A DNA stretch of 64,000 bases from positions 1-64,000 of the forward strand of contig CALZGM010000005.1 of NCBI GenBank assembly GCA_945787015.1. Direction: 5' to 3'. The notes beneath the pieces were generated by a model, which saw only the letters and a program-made list of their open reading frames with translations, did not search any database and was not told the origin of the DNA. Source of the stretch: an uncultured Roseburia sp. GTDB lineage: Bacteria > Bacillota > Clostridia > Lachnospirales > Lachnospiraceae. The translations under genes were made by a program, and so were the position numbers. Shown one piece after another: positions 1 through 8,855 of the stretch (positions are counted from its first letter, which is position 1; each line of letters starts with the position of its first letter).

Positions 1-219
1 TTCATGTATAGATAATAGAACTTCTTATATGTGTACATCCGAATAGAAAAAAGTCCGTCTCTTTCTCTCTTCTGCAATATACGAAACAATAACTCTAAAT
101 TCTGAGCTAAATATCTATTTCCTATCTTTATATTTTCTTAATACTTTTTCCAAGATTTTAACACAATATTTAGACAAAAGAAGCCATAATCTAGTTATTA
201 AGATAAGTTAGAGGTGTGT

Positions 220-1554
220 ATGAAGGGACACTGGACATCTTTTCGAATTATTATTGTAGGATTTTTGGCCGTAATTATAACTGGCAGTTTATTATTGATG
301 CTTCCGATTGCCACAAGAGATGGGCAGGGGGCATCTTTTTGCGAGGCGCTGTTTACAGCCACGTCCGCAACCTGTGTAACAGGACTGGTAGTGCAGGATA
401 CAGCAACCTATTGGTCGGTGTTTGGCCAGAGTGTGATACTGCTTTTGATACAGATTGGCGGAATGGGTGTCGTGACGCTGGCAGTATTAGTGGCACTTAT
501 CTCGGGAAGAAGAATTGGATTACAGCAGAGAAGCACGATGCAGGAAGCGATTGCTGCTCCAAGCGTTGGCGGAATTGTAAAATTGACCGGATTTATTGTG
601 AGGACCACTGCAATTATTGAAGGAATCGGTGCACTGCTCTTATTCCCTGTATTTTATAAGGATTTTGGAATTGGAAAAGGACTTTGGTATGCCGTCTTTC
701 ATGCTATTTCTGCATTTTGCAATGCCGGATTTGATCTGATGGGGGAACATGAAAAATATTCCTCACTGACCGGATATGCGAACAACCCTGCCTTGAATGT
801 GATTGTTATGAGTTTGATTGTGATTGGCGGAATCGGATTTGTAACATGGGATGATATCAGGCATAACGGGGTATATTTAAAGAAATACCGGATGCAAAGT
901 AAAGTGATTTTGATGACAACTTTGTTGTTGCTTGCCGTACCGTTTCTGTTTTTCTATTTCCTGGAACTGGGAGGCGATAAGTGGCAGGAAATGTCGCAGG
1001 GGGAAAGAATTCTTGCAGCGCTTTTCCAGACAGTGACACCCAGAACGGCAGGATTTAATACCATTGATTTGACAAAACTTAGTGAAGCCGGGCAGTCATT
1101 GATGATGCTATTAATGCTGACGGGCGGAGCACCGGGCTCTACCGCAGGAGGTATGAAAGTTACTACCATTGCTGTTTTGTTTATGACGATGCTGTCGGTG
1201 TTTCAGAGAAAAGCAGATGCCTGTTGTTTTGGAAGAAGACTGCCGGAGGATACAATAAAGTATGCGGCAACCATTCTTTTGATGTATTTCCTCTTGTTTT
1301 TAACAGGAGGGATTTTAATCAGTATATTGGAAGACCTTCCTATGCTGACCTGTCTGTTTGAAACTGCATCTGCCATTGGTACAGTTGGACTGACATTGGG
1401 AATTACGCCGGGACTTGGGCTTGTGTCCAGAGGTGTTTTAATTTTACTTATGTTCTTTGGAAGAGTAGGCTGCCTAACCCTGGTATTTGCAGCCTTTTCG
1501 GGAACGAAATATAATCCGGCAAAACTGCCGAAGGAAAAAATTACAGTAGGATAG
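220..1554 (+). CDS. ktrB: KtrB/TrkH-family K+ channel subunit
   Basis: Membrane subunit of a KtrAB/Trk K+ uptake system, moving K+ inward with the RCK protein encoded next. The translation is strongly hydrophobic and has the four pore-loop filter signatures of the superfamily: TCVTGLV (about residue 52), FCNAGFD (about 166), RTAGFN (about 275) and GTVGLT (about 387). About 444 residues fits KtrB better than the longer TrkH. An in-frame GTG lies at 214, but the ATG at 220 follows GAGGTG and gives the usual basic start MKGHW, so I use it. First gene of a run with ktrA, a small membrane ORF and kdpDE. No c-di-AMP-type leader was recognised in 1-219. Family certain; the Ktr versus Trk name rests on length. 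Confidence 0.93.
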   Translation: MKGHWTSFRIIIVGFLAVIITGSLLLMLPIATRDGQGASFCEALFTATSATCVTGLVVQDTATYWSVFGQSVILLLIQIGGMGVVTLAVLVALISGRRIGLQQRSTMQEAIAAPSVGGIVKLTGFIVRTTAIIEGIGALLLFPVFYKDFGIGKGLWYAVFHAISAFCNAGFDLMGEHEKYSSLTGYANNPALNVIVMSLIVIGGIGFVTWDDIRHNGVYLKKYRMQSKVILMTTLLLLAVPFLFFYFLELGGDKWQEMSQGERILAALFQTVTPRTAGFNTIDLTKLSEAGQSLMMLLMLTGGAPGSTAGGMKVTTIAVLFMTMLSVFQRKADACCFGRRLPEDTIKYAATILLMYFLLFLTGGILISILEDLPMLTCLFETASAIGTVGLTLGITPGLGLVSRGVLILLMFFGRVGCLTLVFAAFSGTKYNPAKLPKEKITVG

Positions 1555-1564
1555 GAAAAAAGAG

Positions 1565-2212
1565 ATGAAATCAATTTTATTAATAGGACTTGGAAGATTT
1601 GGAAAACATATTGCTGTGAAACTGCACGAATTAAATCATGAGGTTATGGCAATTGATAAGAATGAAGAACGTGTAGATGAGGTTTTGCCTTATGTGACAA
1701 ATGCCCAGATTGGAGACAGCATGAAAGAGGAATTTTTACGGTCACTGGGTGTGGGAAATTATGATGTATGTATTGTTGCAATCGGAAATGACTTTCAAGG
1801 TTCTCTGGAAACAACCTCTCTCTTAAAGGAACTTGGTGCAAAGAAAGTAGTAGCAAGGGCAGCAAGGGATATTCAGGCAAAATTTTTACTGCGTAATGGT
1901 GCAGATGAGATTGTCTATCCGGAGAAACAGCTGGCTAATTGGACTGCTATTCGTTATACTTCAGACCACATATTTGATTATATTGAGTTGGGAGATGAAC
2001 ATGCTATTTTCGAAATTGAAGTGCCAATGAACTGGATAGGAAAGTCCATTGGCGAAATTGACATTCGTAGAAGATATAATATTAATATTATGGCAATTAA
2101 GAAGAAGGGAAAACTGGAAATGGCAATTTCACCGGACACAAGACTGGAAGAGGATGAAGCGCTTTTGGTATTGGGACGCCATAAAGACATTCAGAAGTGT
2201 TTTCACATCTAG
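1565..2212 (+). CDS. ktrA: KtrA/TrkA-type RCK gating subunit
   Basis: Cytoplasmic regulatory subunit that binds nucleotide and gates the KtrB channel. The N-terminus is a Rossmann fold with GLGRFGK (about residues 8-14) and an acidic residue ending strand 2 (AIDKNEE). Residues from about 135 (FDYIELGDEHAIFEIEV) form the RCK-C/TrkA-C domain. At 215 residues it has a single RCK-N/RCK-C unit, as in KtrA, not the tandem form of enteric TrkA. It starts 10 bp after ktrB, so the two are certainly co-transcribed. RCK-C domains can bind c-di-AMP; I cannot judge that from the sequence. Confidence 0.93.
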   Translation: MKSILLIGLGRFGKHIAVKLHELNHEVMAIDKNEERVDEVLPYVTNAQIGDSMKEEFLRSLGVGNYDVCIVAIGNDFQGSLETTSLLKELGAKKVVARAARDIQAKFLLRNGADEIVYPEKQLANWTAIRYTSDHIFDYIELGDEHAIFEIEVPMNWIGKSIGEIDIRRRYNINIMAIKKKGKLEMAISPDTRLEEDEALLVLGRHKDIQKCFHI

Positions 2213-2236
2213 GGTTATTACTGGGGAGGTGCTATA

Positions 2237-2368
2237 ATGGAAGCATTCATAATAATGGCGGCATTTGGGGTATTGATTGTTATGGGTTTTTTTGTTATGA
2301 ATAAAATTGATAAATATATAAGAGAAAGAAATCGGGAAAAAGAAATACCGACAGATGAAGAGGAATGA
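2237..2368 (+). CDS. 43-residue single-pass membrane protein between ktrA and kdpD
   Basis: Short ORF with a very strong ribosome site (GGGGAGG, 2223-2229) before the ATG at 2237. It encodes one hydrophobic helix (about residues 3-21, FIIMAAFGVLIVMGFFVM) and then a charged tail rich in Lys, Arg and Glu, ending DEEE. Its stop codon overlaps the start of kdpD by 14 bp, which suggests translational coupling. I do not recognise the family. It is comparable in size to KdpF, but no KdpA, B or C is present and the tail is unlike KdpF. Position suggests a small partner of the K+ transporter or the KdpD sensor; that is inference. Confidence 0.7.
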   Translation: MEAFIIMAAFGVLIVMGFFVMNKIDKYIRERNREKEIPTDEEE

Positions 2369-4994
2369 GTCAGAAAGGATTAACAAGGCAGTGGTGAACA
2401 GGGGGCACTTAAAAATATTTTTTGGTTATGCATCAGGTGTGGGGAAAACCTATGCGATGCTTCAGGCAGCCCATATCGCAAAGCTAAGAGGAATAGATGT
2501 GGTTGCCGGATATGTGGAAACGCATGCCAGACCGGAGACTGCAGAACTGTTGCATGGATTGGAGCAACTTCCAAGTCTTACAATCAGTGAAAATGGAATC
2601 ACGCGGAAAGAATTTCATCTGGATGCTGCCATGAAAAGAAAACCAACATTGCTCCTTGTGGATGAACTCGCACATACAAATGCAAGAGGCTGCCGACATG
2701 CAAAGCGCTATCAGGATGTAGAGGAACTGTTAAAAGCAGGGATTGATGTTTACACAACAGTAAATGTGCAGCATATTGAAAGCCTGAATGATATGGTAGC
2801 TGCTATTACCGGAATGATGGTCAAAGAGCGTGTGCCTGATGAAGTATTTGATAATGCTTTCGGGGTAGAACTGATTGATATCGAACCGCAGGAACTGCTT
2901 GAACGGCTGCAAATGAATGTTACTGAGAAGCAGTTTGAAAATCTGGTTGCATTAAGGGAAATTGCACTGAGAAGATGTGCAGACCGGATTAATACGCTTT
3001 CAGAAGAGGCGAGAATCAGAAATGGGGGTGACTATCATACAGATGAGCATATTTTAGTATGTTTGTCACCGGCACCATCAAATATGAAAATTATCCGTAC
3101 GGCAGCACGTATGGCGAAGGCTTTTCGCGGCTCCTTTACAGCACTTTATGTAGAAACCTCGGATTTTGCGGTGATGGATGAGGGAGATAAAGAGAGACTT
3201 CGTAATAATATGCGGCTTGCTGAGCAGCTTGGAGCAAAAATTGAAACGGTATATGGCGAAGATGTATCCTACCAGATTGCGGAATTTTCACGTTTATCCG
3301 GTGTCTCAAAGATTGTAATCGGAAGAAGTACAGCAACAAAAAGAACGTTATTTGGAAAACCTTCATTAACAGAAAAGTTGATTTCGCAGGCGCCCAATGT
3401 GGATATCCACATTATTCCGGACAGTACAAATGAAATGGCATATAGGTTGAAAAAGGCGAGACGAAAATCGAAACATATATTTAATGCAGCGGACATTATC
3501 AAGAGTCTCGGAATGCTGCTTTTAGCATCTGCAGTAGGGTATGGATTTTGGCAACGGGGAATGAGTGAATCCAACATTATTATGATGTATATTCTTGGAG
3601 TTTTAATTACATCAGTGATAACCACACATCAGATTTACAGCTTAATATCTTCTGTCATAAGCGTTTTTGTATTCAATTTTCTTTTCACAGAACCACGCTA
3701 CACGCTGGCAGCATATGAAAAAGAATATCCGGTTACTTTTATTACCATGTTTGTAGCAGCATTTTTAACAGGTTCACTTGCAATCCGGTTAAAGAGGCAG
3801 GCGGCGCAGGCAGCACAGGCAGCATACCGAACGAAAATACTGTTTGATACGAACCAACTGCTGGAGCGTGTGAACGAAAAGGAACAAATTGTTACGGTAA
3901 CCGCAACGCAGCTTATGAAGCTGTTAAATAAGGATATGGTAATTTATCTTTCAGAAAAGGACTCCTTGGCGGCACCTAAATTTTTCACAGCGGAAGGGGA
4001 AACGGAAAGTGAGGAGTATCTATCCGAAAGCGAAAAAGCAGTTGCTCTCTGGGTGCTAAAAAATAATAAGCATGCCGGTGCAACAACAGATACCTTTTCT
4101 GACGCGAAGTGCTTATACTTATCAATACGGACAAGCAACGAGGTATACGGTGTAATTGGGATTGTCATTGATGAAAAACCAATGGATTCCTTTGAAAAAA
4201 GTGTGCTGCTGTCTATTCTGGGAGAATGCGCGTTAGCATTGGAAAACGACCGGAATGCAAGAGAAAAAGAAGAGGCGGCGTTATTAGCACAAAAAGAGCA
4301 GCTAAGAGCGAATCTGCTCCGTTCCATCTCGCATGATTTACGTACACCATTAACTTCCATATCCGGTAACGCCAGCAACCTGCTGTCTGATGAGGATAAA
4401 TTTGACGCAGGGACAAAAAAGCAGCTGTATGAGGATATTTATGATGATTCTATGTGGCTGATTAATCTGGTAGAAAACCTGCTTTCTGTAACAAAAATTG
4501 AAGAAGGAAAATTAAATATCCGTTTGCAGGTGGAACTTTTAGACGAAGTAATCGCGGAAGCACTACAGCATATCAATAGAAAAAAGGAAGAACACAGTAT
4601 TCTATTTAAACCATCGGAAGAATTCATCCTTGTGAAAATAGATGCAAGAATGATTATGCAGGTCATCATAAATATTGTAGATAACGCTATCAAATATACA
4701 CAGAAAGAATCAGAGATTGTGATAGCGGTCGAGAAGAAGAACAAGAGGGCTATTGTCTGCATTTCAGATAATGGCCCCGGAATATCGGACGAAATGAAAC
4801 CGCAGGTGTTCGATATGTTTTATAGCGGAGCGAAGAGCCTGGCGGATAGCAGGAGAAGCTTAGGACTGGGACTGGCTTTATGCAAATCCATTATCAATGC
4901 TCATGGAGGAGAATTGGAACTTTCAGATAATATCCCGCATGGAGCGGTATTTACATTTTCACTGCCAATAGAGGAGGTAGATTTATATGAATAA
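2355..4994 (+). CDS. kdpD: KdpD K+/turgor sensor histidine kinase
   Basis: Full-length KdpD of 879 residues. In order: the N-terminal KdpD domain with a Walker A-like GYASGVGKT (about 24-32) and DELAHTN; a universal-stress-protein-like domain (about 225-365); four closely spaced membrane helices of the DUF4118 type (about 380-480); a GAF-like region; a HisKA box with phospho-acceptor His near 660 (SISHDLRTPL); and a HATPase domain with DNAIKYT, DNGPGIS and LGLGLA. It senses low K+ or osmotic stress and phosphorylates KdpE. It overlaps kdpE by 8 bp. The usual kdpFABC genes are absent, and the operon begins with ktrBA, so the likely target is Ktr. Confidence 0.95.
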   Translation: MKRNESERINKAVVNRGHLKIFFGYASGVGKTYAMLQAAHIAKLRGIDVVAGYVETHARPETAELLHGLEQLPSLTISENGITRKEFHLDAAMKRKPTLLLVDELAHTNARGCRHAKRYQDVEELLKAGIDVYTTVNVQHIESLNDMVAAITGMMVKERVPDEVFDNAFGVELIDIEPQELLERLQMNVTEKQFENLVALREIALRRCADRINTLSEEARIRNGGDYHTDEHILVCLSPAPSNMKIIRTAARMAKAFRGSFTALYVETSDFAVMDEGDKERLRNNMRLAEQLGAKIETVYGEDVSYQIAEFSRLSGVSKIVIGRSTATKRTLFGKPSLTEKLISQAPNVDIHIIPDSTNEMAYRLKKARRKSKHIFNAADIIKSLGMLLLASAVGYGFWQRGMSESNIIMMYILGVLITSVITTHQIYSLISSVISVFVFNFLFTEPRYTLAAYEKEYPVTFITMFVAAFLTGSLAIRLKRQAAQAAQAAYRTKILFDTNQLLERVNEKEQIVTVTATQLMKLLNKDMVIYLSEKDSLAAPKFFTAEGETESEEYLSESEKAVALWVLKNNKHAGATTDTFSDAKCLYLSIRTSNEVYGVIGIVIDEKPMDSFEKSVLLSILGECALALENDRNAREKEEAALLAQKEQLRANLLRSISHDLRTPLTSISGNASNLLSDEDKFDAGTKKQLYEDIYDDSMWLINLVENLLSVTKIEEGKLNIRLQVELLDEVIAEALQHINRKKEEHSILFKPSEEFILVKIDARMIMQVIINIVDNAIKYTQKESEIVIAVEKKNKRAIVCISDNGPGISDEMKPQVFDMFYSGAKSLADSRRSLGLGLALCKSIINAHGGELELSDNIPHGAVFTFSLPIEEVDLYE

Positions 4995-5685
4995 GACGTT
5001 GATATTGGTTGTAGAGGATGATAAGCCGGTACAGAACCTGATGACAACGACATTAAAGGCACATGATTACAGATATTTGACAGCGATGAATGGAGAAACC
5101 GCAATTTTGGAAGCATCTTCACATAATCCGGACATTATTTTACTGGATTTGGGGCTCCCGGATATGGATGGCATTGAAGTGATTCGCAAAATCCGAACAT
5201 GGTCAAACGTGCCAATTATCATTATTAGCGCCAGAAGTGAGGATACGGATAAGGTAGAAGCATTGGATGCGGGAGCGGATGATTATCTGACAAAACCATT
5301 TTCGGTGGAAGAACTTTTGGCAAGACTGCGTGCCACAGAAAGAAGGATGGCAGTGGGGCAGACGGAACCGATATCCTCTTCGATATTTGTAAATGGGAAA
5401 CTTCGGATTGATTATTCTGCCGGCTGCGCATTTTTAGAGGATGAAGAACTACATCTGACGCCAATTGAATATAAATTGCTCTGCCTGCTTGCGAAAAATC
5501 TTGGCAAAGTGCTGACACATACCTATATTACCCAGAATATCTGGGGACACAGCTGGGAAAATGATGTGGCTTCTCTAAGAGTATTTATGGCAACGCTTAG
5601 AAAGAAACTGGACAAGAATACAGATGGAGCGCAATATATTCAGACTCATGTGGGGATTGGATACCGGATGACGAGGATAGAATAA
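4987..5685 (+). CDS. kdpE: KdpE response regulator
   Basis: OmpR/PhoB-class regulator of 232 residues. The receiver has the acidic pair EDD (about 9-11), phospho-acceptor Asp in ILLDLGLPDMDG (about 54), the conserved Ser (IIISARS) and Lys (LTKPF). A winged-helix DNA-binding domain follows from about 130 (LTPIEYKLLCLL). The ATG overlaps the end of kdpD, so the kinase and regulator are translationally coupled. It probably controls the ktrBA-kdpDE run itself; this is inferred from position only. Confidence 0.95.
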   Translation: MNKTLILVVEDDKPVQNLMTTTLKAHDYRYLTAMNGETAILEASSHNPDIILLDLGLPDMDGIEVIRKIRTWSNVPIIIISARSEDTDKVEALDAGADDYLTKPFSVEELLARLRATERRMAVGQTEPISSSIFVNGKLRIDYSAGCAFLEDEELHLTPIEYKLLCLLAKNLGKVLTHTYITQNIWGHSWENDVASLRVFMATLRKKLDKNTDGAQYIQTHVGIGYRMTRIE

Positions 5686-5751
5686 TCAAAAAGGTCAAAA
5701 GTCCTTAAAAATGTTGTAAAACTGCACAAAATTGAATAGAGTTGATTATAT

Positions 5752-5864
5752 AAACCGATGAAAAACAAGATGAAGTTAATTTAAGAGGACAAAAGTCCTT
5801 ATGTAGTCTTGAAAAATTCTCTATATTGGATACATAATAAAGAGAGAAAAACATCGGTTTTTTT
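5752..5864 (+). ncRNA. Candidate structured leader with terminator upstream of pdp
   Basis: A perfect 9-bp pair, AAACCGATG (5752-5760) with CATCGGTTT (5852-5860), closes about 90 nt and runs straight into seven T. Inside are two hairpins: AGGAC-AAAA-GTCCT (5786-5799) and TTCTCT (5817-5822) with AGAGAA (5843-5848). Together they make a three-way junction ending in an intrinsic-terminator-like tail 38 bp before pdp. A promoter-like pair (CTGCAC, 18 bp, TTATAT) lies just upstream at about 5722-5751, and another (TTGAAA, 18 bp, CATAAT) lies inside. It could be a riboswitch-type attenuator, a small RNA, or simply the kdpE terminator. It matches no leader class I recognise. Confidence 0.4.
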
Positions 5865-5902
5865 ATTGCTAAAAAGGATTGTCATAAAAGGAGGAATATT
5901 AT

Positions 5903-7228
5903 ATGCGAATGTACGATTTAATTATGAAAAAAAGAAATGGGGAAGCGTTAACAAAGACGGAAATTGAATATATGATTTCAGAATATGTAGCGGGGAACAT
6001 TCCGGATTATCAGATGTCCGCATTTTTAATGGCGGTGTACTTCAGAGGAATGACAGAAGAGGAAACTTTGGCGATGACCATGGCTGTCGCACATTCCGGA
6101 GATATGGTGGATTTATCCGGCATCGAAGGGAAAAAAGTTGATAAGCATTCCACCGGTGGAGTGGGGGATAAGACATCACTTGTAATCGCCCCAATCGTAG
6201 CAGCCTGCGGAGCAAAAGTAGCCAAGATGTCAGGCAGGGGATTAGGACATACAGGTGGAACCGTGGATAAACTGGAATCCATTCCGGGAATGAGAACCTC
6301 CTTAACACAGGAAGAGTTTTTCTCAGTCGTAAATAAGACAGGATTAAGTATTATAGGACAGTCCGGTAATCTTGCTCCGGCAGATAAAAAGCTTTATGCA
6401 CTTCGTGATGTAACCGCAACGGTTGATAATATTTCGCTGATAGCTGTATCCATTATGAGTAAAAAACTGGCAGCAGGAAACGACTGCATTCTTCTCGATG
6501 TAAAAACAGGAAGCGGTGCATTTATGAAAACGGTAGAAGATTCTGTTGCCCTTGCAAAAGAGATGGTGACGATTGGAGAAAATGCAGGGAAAAGAACCGT
6601 AGCGTTAATTACGAATATGGATATTCCTTTGGGAAATAATATTGGTAACAGCTTAGAAGTGATTGAGGCGGTAGAGACGTTAAATGGTCATGGACCGGCA
6701 GACTTTACCGAGGTATGTTTAAATCTTGCAGCGAATATGCTGTATCTTGCAGGAATGGGTGAAGTGGAAATATGCAGAAAAATGGCTGAAAAGGCAATTA
6801 CAGACGGCAGTGCATTAAAACGTCTGGCTGCTATGGTGGAGGCACAGGGAGGCGATGCTTCTTTTATATTAGACACCGGTAAATTCGCAAGAGCACCATA
6901 TGCTTATGAGGTGTTAGCGCAAAGAAGCGGTTATATTGCTTCCATGAACACAGAAAGCTGTGGTATTGCTTCTTCCATGCTTGGCGCAGGAAGAGAAACC
7001 AAGGAGAGCGAAATTGACTTTTCTGCCGGTATCACCATTAAGAAAAAGATGGGGGACTATGTGGAAAAAGGAGAGGTGCTTGCTATTATGTACACTTCAA
7101 AAGAAGAACTGTTTGAAGCAGCTGCAAAGCGATATCAGGAAGCAGTGATAATTACAGATGAAAAACCGGCAGAGGAACCGCTGATTTATGCCCGCGTAAC
7201 GAAGGATGCGGTTGAGAAATTATATTAG
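5903..7228 (+). CDS. pdp: Pyrimidine-nucleoside phosphorylase
   Basis: Phosphorolysis of uridine and thymidine to base plus (deoxy)ribose-1-phosphate, in pyrimidine salvage. The 441 residues match the Pdp/DeoA family throughout. Visible landmarks are the family signature SGRGLGHTGGTVDKLE (about 111-126), the phosphate and base-binding KHSTGGVGDKTS (about 81-92), the KKLAAG and GSGAFM segments, and the C-terminal alpha/beta domain (GITIKKKMGDYVEKGE). A good ribosome site (AAAGGAGG) precedes the ATG. It begins a run with a YczE-like protein and a Crp/Fnr regulator, preceded by a structured leader. Confidence 0.95.
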   Translation: MRMYDLIMKKRNGEALTKTEIEYMISEYVAGNIPDYQMSAFLMAVYFRGMTEEETLAMTMAVAHSGDMVDLSGIEGKKVDKHSTGGVGDKTSLVIAPIVAACGAKVAKMSGRGLGHTGGTVDKLESIPGMRTSLTQEEFFSVVNKTGLSIIGQSGNLAPADKKLYALRDVTATVDNISLIAVSIMSKKLAAGNDCILLDVKTGSGAFMKTVEDSVALAKEMVTIGENAGKRTVALITNMDIPLGNNIGNSLEVIEAVETLNGHGPADFTEVCLNLAANMLYLAGMGEVEICRKMAEKAITDGSALKRLAAMVEAQGGDASFILDTGKFARAPYAYEVLAQRSGYIASMNTESCGIASSMLGAGRETKESEIDFSAGITIKKKMGDYVEKGEVLAIMYTSKEELFEAAAKRYQEAVIITDEKPAEEPLIYARVTKDAVEKLY

Positions 7229-7246
7229 AAACGGATTTTAGCTTAT

Positions 7247-7876
7247 ATGAGAAAGAGGATAGAAATTAGAAAATGTTTCCTTGCATTGCTGGGGATTTTG
7301 CTGATTGGTGTGGGGGTTTCTTTTAATGCCATGGCAAAGCTTGGAAACGATCCGGTAGGTATTTTTTACGATGGAATCCGGAATGCACTTGGTTTAAATC
7401 AGGAGCAGCTTGGAATGGCATCTAATCTGGTGAATATAGTACTGTTAGTTTTTTTGTTTTTTGCCGGCAGAAGATATTTAAATATCGGGACCTTGATTTA
7501 CATTCTTCCTTACGGAGTCTGTGTAGACATTGGAACTTTTTTGTATTCAAAAATTTTTGCGGTGGAGACACTTACAAGCAGGATTACTGCCAGTGTGGCA
7601 GGATGCTTACTGCTATATACAGGAGTAGGGTTCTTTATTGCTGTTGATATCGGAATGGATCCGATGACAGGGGTGGCAATGGTGATAAGAGACTGGCTGA
7701 AGTGGGATTTTAAAAAAGCAAAATGGCTGTTTGACGGCAGTATGTCACTAATTGGATTTTTGCTAGGAGGTACACTTGGAGTGGTAACGATACTGGCCGC
7801 TATTACAGCTGGACCGGCAATTCAGTTTATTGCAGAGAAGGTTACGGGGGTAGGAAAGTGGAAGCGAGATACTTAG
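7247..7876 (+). CDS. YczE/YitT-like integral membrane protein
   Basis: A 209-residue protein made of about six hydrophobic helices, with the YczE/YyaS-type N-terminus (LLIGVGVSFNAMAKLGNDP) and the related internal repeat (FFIAVDIGMDPMTGVAMVIRD). The function of the family is unknown; some members are annotated as transporters. It starts 18 bp after pdp and overlaps the Crp/Fnr gene by 19 bp, so it belongs to the same transcript. A role in nucleoside or sugar movement is only a guess from context. Confidence 0.75.
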   Translation: MRKRIEIRKCFLALLGILLIGVGVSFNAMAKLGNDPVGIFYDGIRNALGLNQEQLGMASNLVNIVLLVFLFFAGRRYLNIGTLIYILPYGVCVDIGTFLYSKIFAVETLTSRITASVAGCLLLYTGVGFFIAVDIGMDPMTGVAMVIRDWLKWDFKKAKWLFDGSMSLIGFLLGGTLGVVTILAAITAGPAIQFIAEKVTGVGKWKRDT

Positions 7877-8589
7877 AACATGCGCTGCCGTTTGTGAAGA
7901 AAATGGAGGCAGGCAGAAAAGAACAGTTTATAGCGTATTTTAAAACAGCACCGGTATGGCTTTTGGAAACATTTCAAATGGAAGAAATGGAAAAGGGGAC
8001 CGTTTTTGTAAGAGAAGGGGAACCGGTGGAGACGATTTTTTTCATTTTAGACGGAACCATTAAAGCGACGGATTATCGTTTTTATGGAATTACCTATGAT
8101 TTCATGCGGTTTGATAAGGTGTATGCCATGGGCGGTATGGAAATTATTATGGATTTGCCGGTTTACCGGACTACGTTACAGACTGTTACCAGATGTCATG
8201 TACTAAAAATACCAAAAGGTAAATTTGAAAAATGGATAAAGACAGATATAGAGGCGCTAAAGCATGAAGCAAAGCTTATGGGAGAATATCTGTTAGAACA
8301 GGGAAGAAGCAGCAGAGCTTATCTGTTTTTACAAGGCTCTGACCGTCTGGCGATGCTTTTTGTGGAACGTTATGAAAAGTATGCAAAAAAAGGTGTTCTT
8401 AACATGAGGGGCGACAGGCAGAGCCTTTCTGATGCAACCGGACTTTGTGTAAAAACAATTAACCGCGCAGTAAAAAAGTTTTCTGATGAGGGAATCATTA
8501 CAAAAAACGGACGTCAAATTGTGATTGACCAAAACCAGTACATAAGGTTAAAATCTATTGTAGATACGGTGATTGAACCGGACAGTTAA
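7858..8589 (+). CDS. Crp/Fnr-family transcriptional regulator
   Basis: 243 residues with an N-terminal cyclic-nucleotide-binding-like beta barrel (about 40-135; VREGEPVETIFFILDGTIKA) and a C-terminal winged helix (about 170-235), whose recognition helix reads LSDATGLCVKTINRAVKKF. There is no Cys cluster for an Fe-S centre, and the PRSP-like cAMP contact motif is missing, so the ligand is unknown. The GTG start at 7858 is in reach of a GGGGG..AGGA site inside the previous gene. The perfect 14-nt palindrome AGGACAAAAGTCCT at 5786-5799, with a near copy at 5692-5706, is a plausible operator for it. Confidence 0.85.
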   Translation: MEARYLEHALPFVKKMEAGRKEQFIAYFKTAPVWLLETFQMEEMEKGTVFVREGEPVETIFFILDGTIKATDYRFYGITYDFMRFDKVYAMGGMEIIMDLPVYRTTLQTVTRCHVLKIPKGKFEKWIKTDIEALKHEAKLMGEYLLEQGRSSRAYLFLQGSDRLAMLFVERYEKYAKKGVLNMRGDRQSLSDATGLCVKTINRAVKKFSDEGIITKNGRQIVIDQNQYIRLKSIVDTVIEPDS

Positions 8590-8613
8590 TATGACAGAAA
8601 GAAGGTTTTAGTT

Positions 8614-8844
8614 ATGGTAAATCCATCAGATATTATGAAGGTTATGAATGCACAAAATAAGTTTACTGCAAATCATCCAAAATTTGCGGCATTTTTAAGA
8701 GCGGTTTTAGCAGGGGGAATTCCGGAAGGAACCGTTATTGAGATTTCACTAACCAGACCGGGTGAGGAAACGATGACTACGAATCTTAAGGTACAGCAGT
8801 CAGATTTAGAATTACTGCATGAACTGCAGACACTTGGTCGATAA
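8614..8844 (+). CDS. Conserved small hypothetical protein, 76 residues
   Basis: Starts at an ATG 8 nt after GAAGG and ends just before the GH31 gene. The translation is soluble and looks like a short alpha/beta fold: MVNPSDIMKVMNAQNKFTAN, then a Gly-containing loop (LAGGIPEGTVIEISLTRPGE) and a C-terminal helix (QSDLELLHELQTL). I recognise no domain. Codon use and spacing look like a genuine gene in the same direction as its neighbours, with 24 and 11 bp gaps. Confidence 0.75.
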   Translation: MVNPSDIMKVMNAQNKFTANHPKFAAFLRAVLAGGIPEGTVIEISLTRPGEETMTTNLKVQQSDLELLHELQTLGR

Positions 8845-8855
8845 GGAGAAAAAGG

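Noticed and set aside
1-219. Possible start of a divergent gene, or a c-di-AMP riboswitch, upstream of ktrB
   Set aside because: An open minus-strand frame of about 14 codons has no ribosome site, and no conserved riboswitch core is visible; the stretch is AT-rich without a strong promoter.
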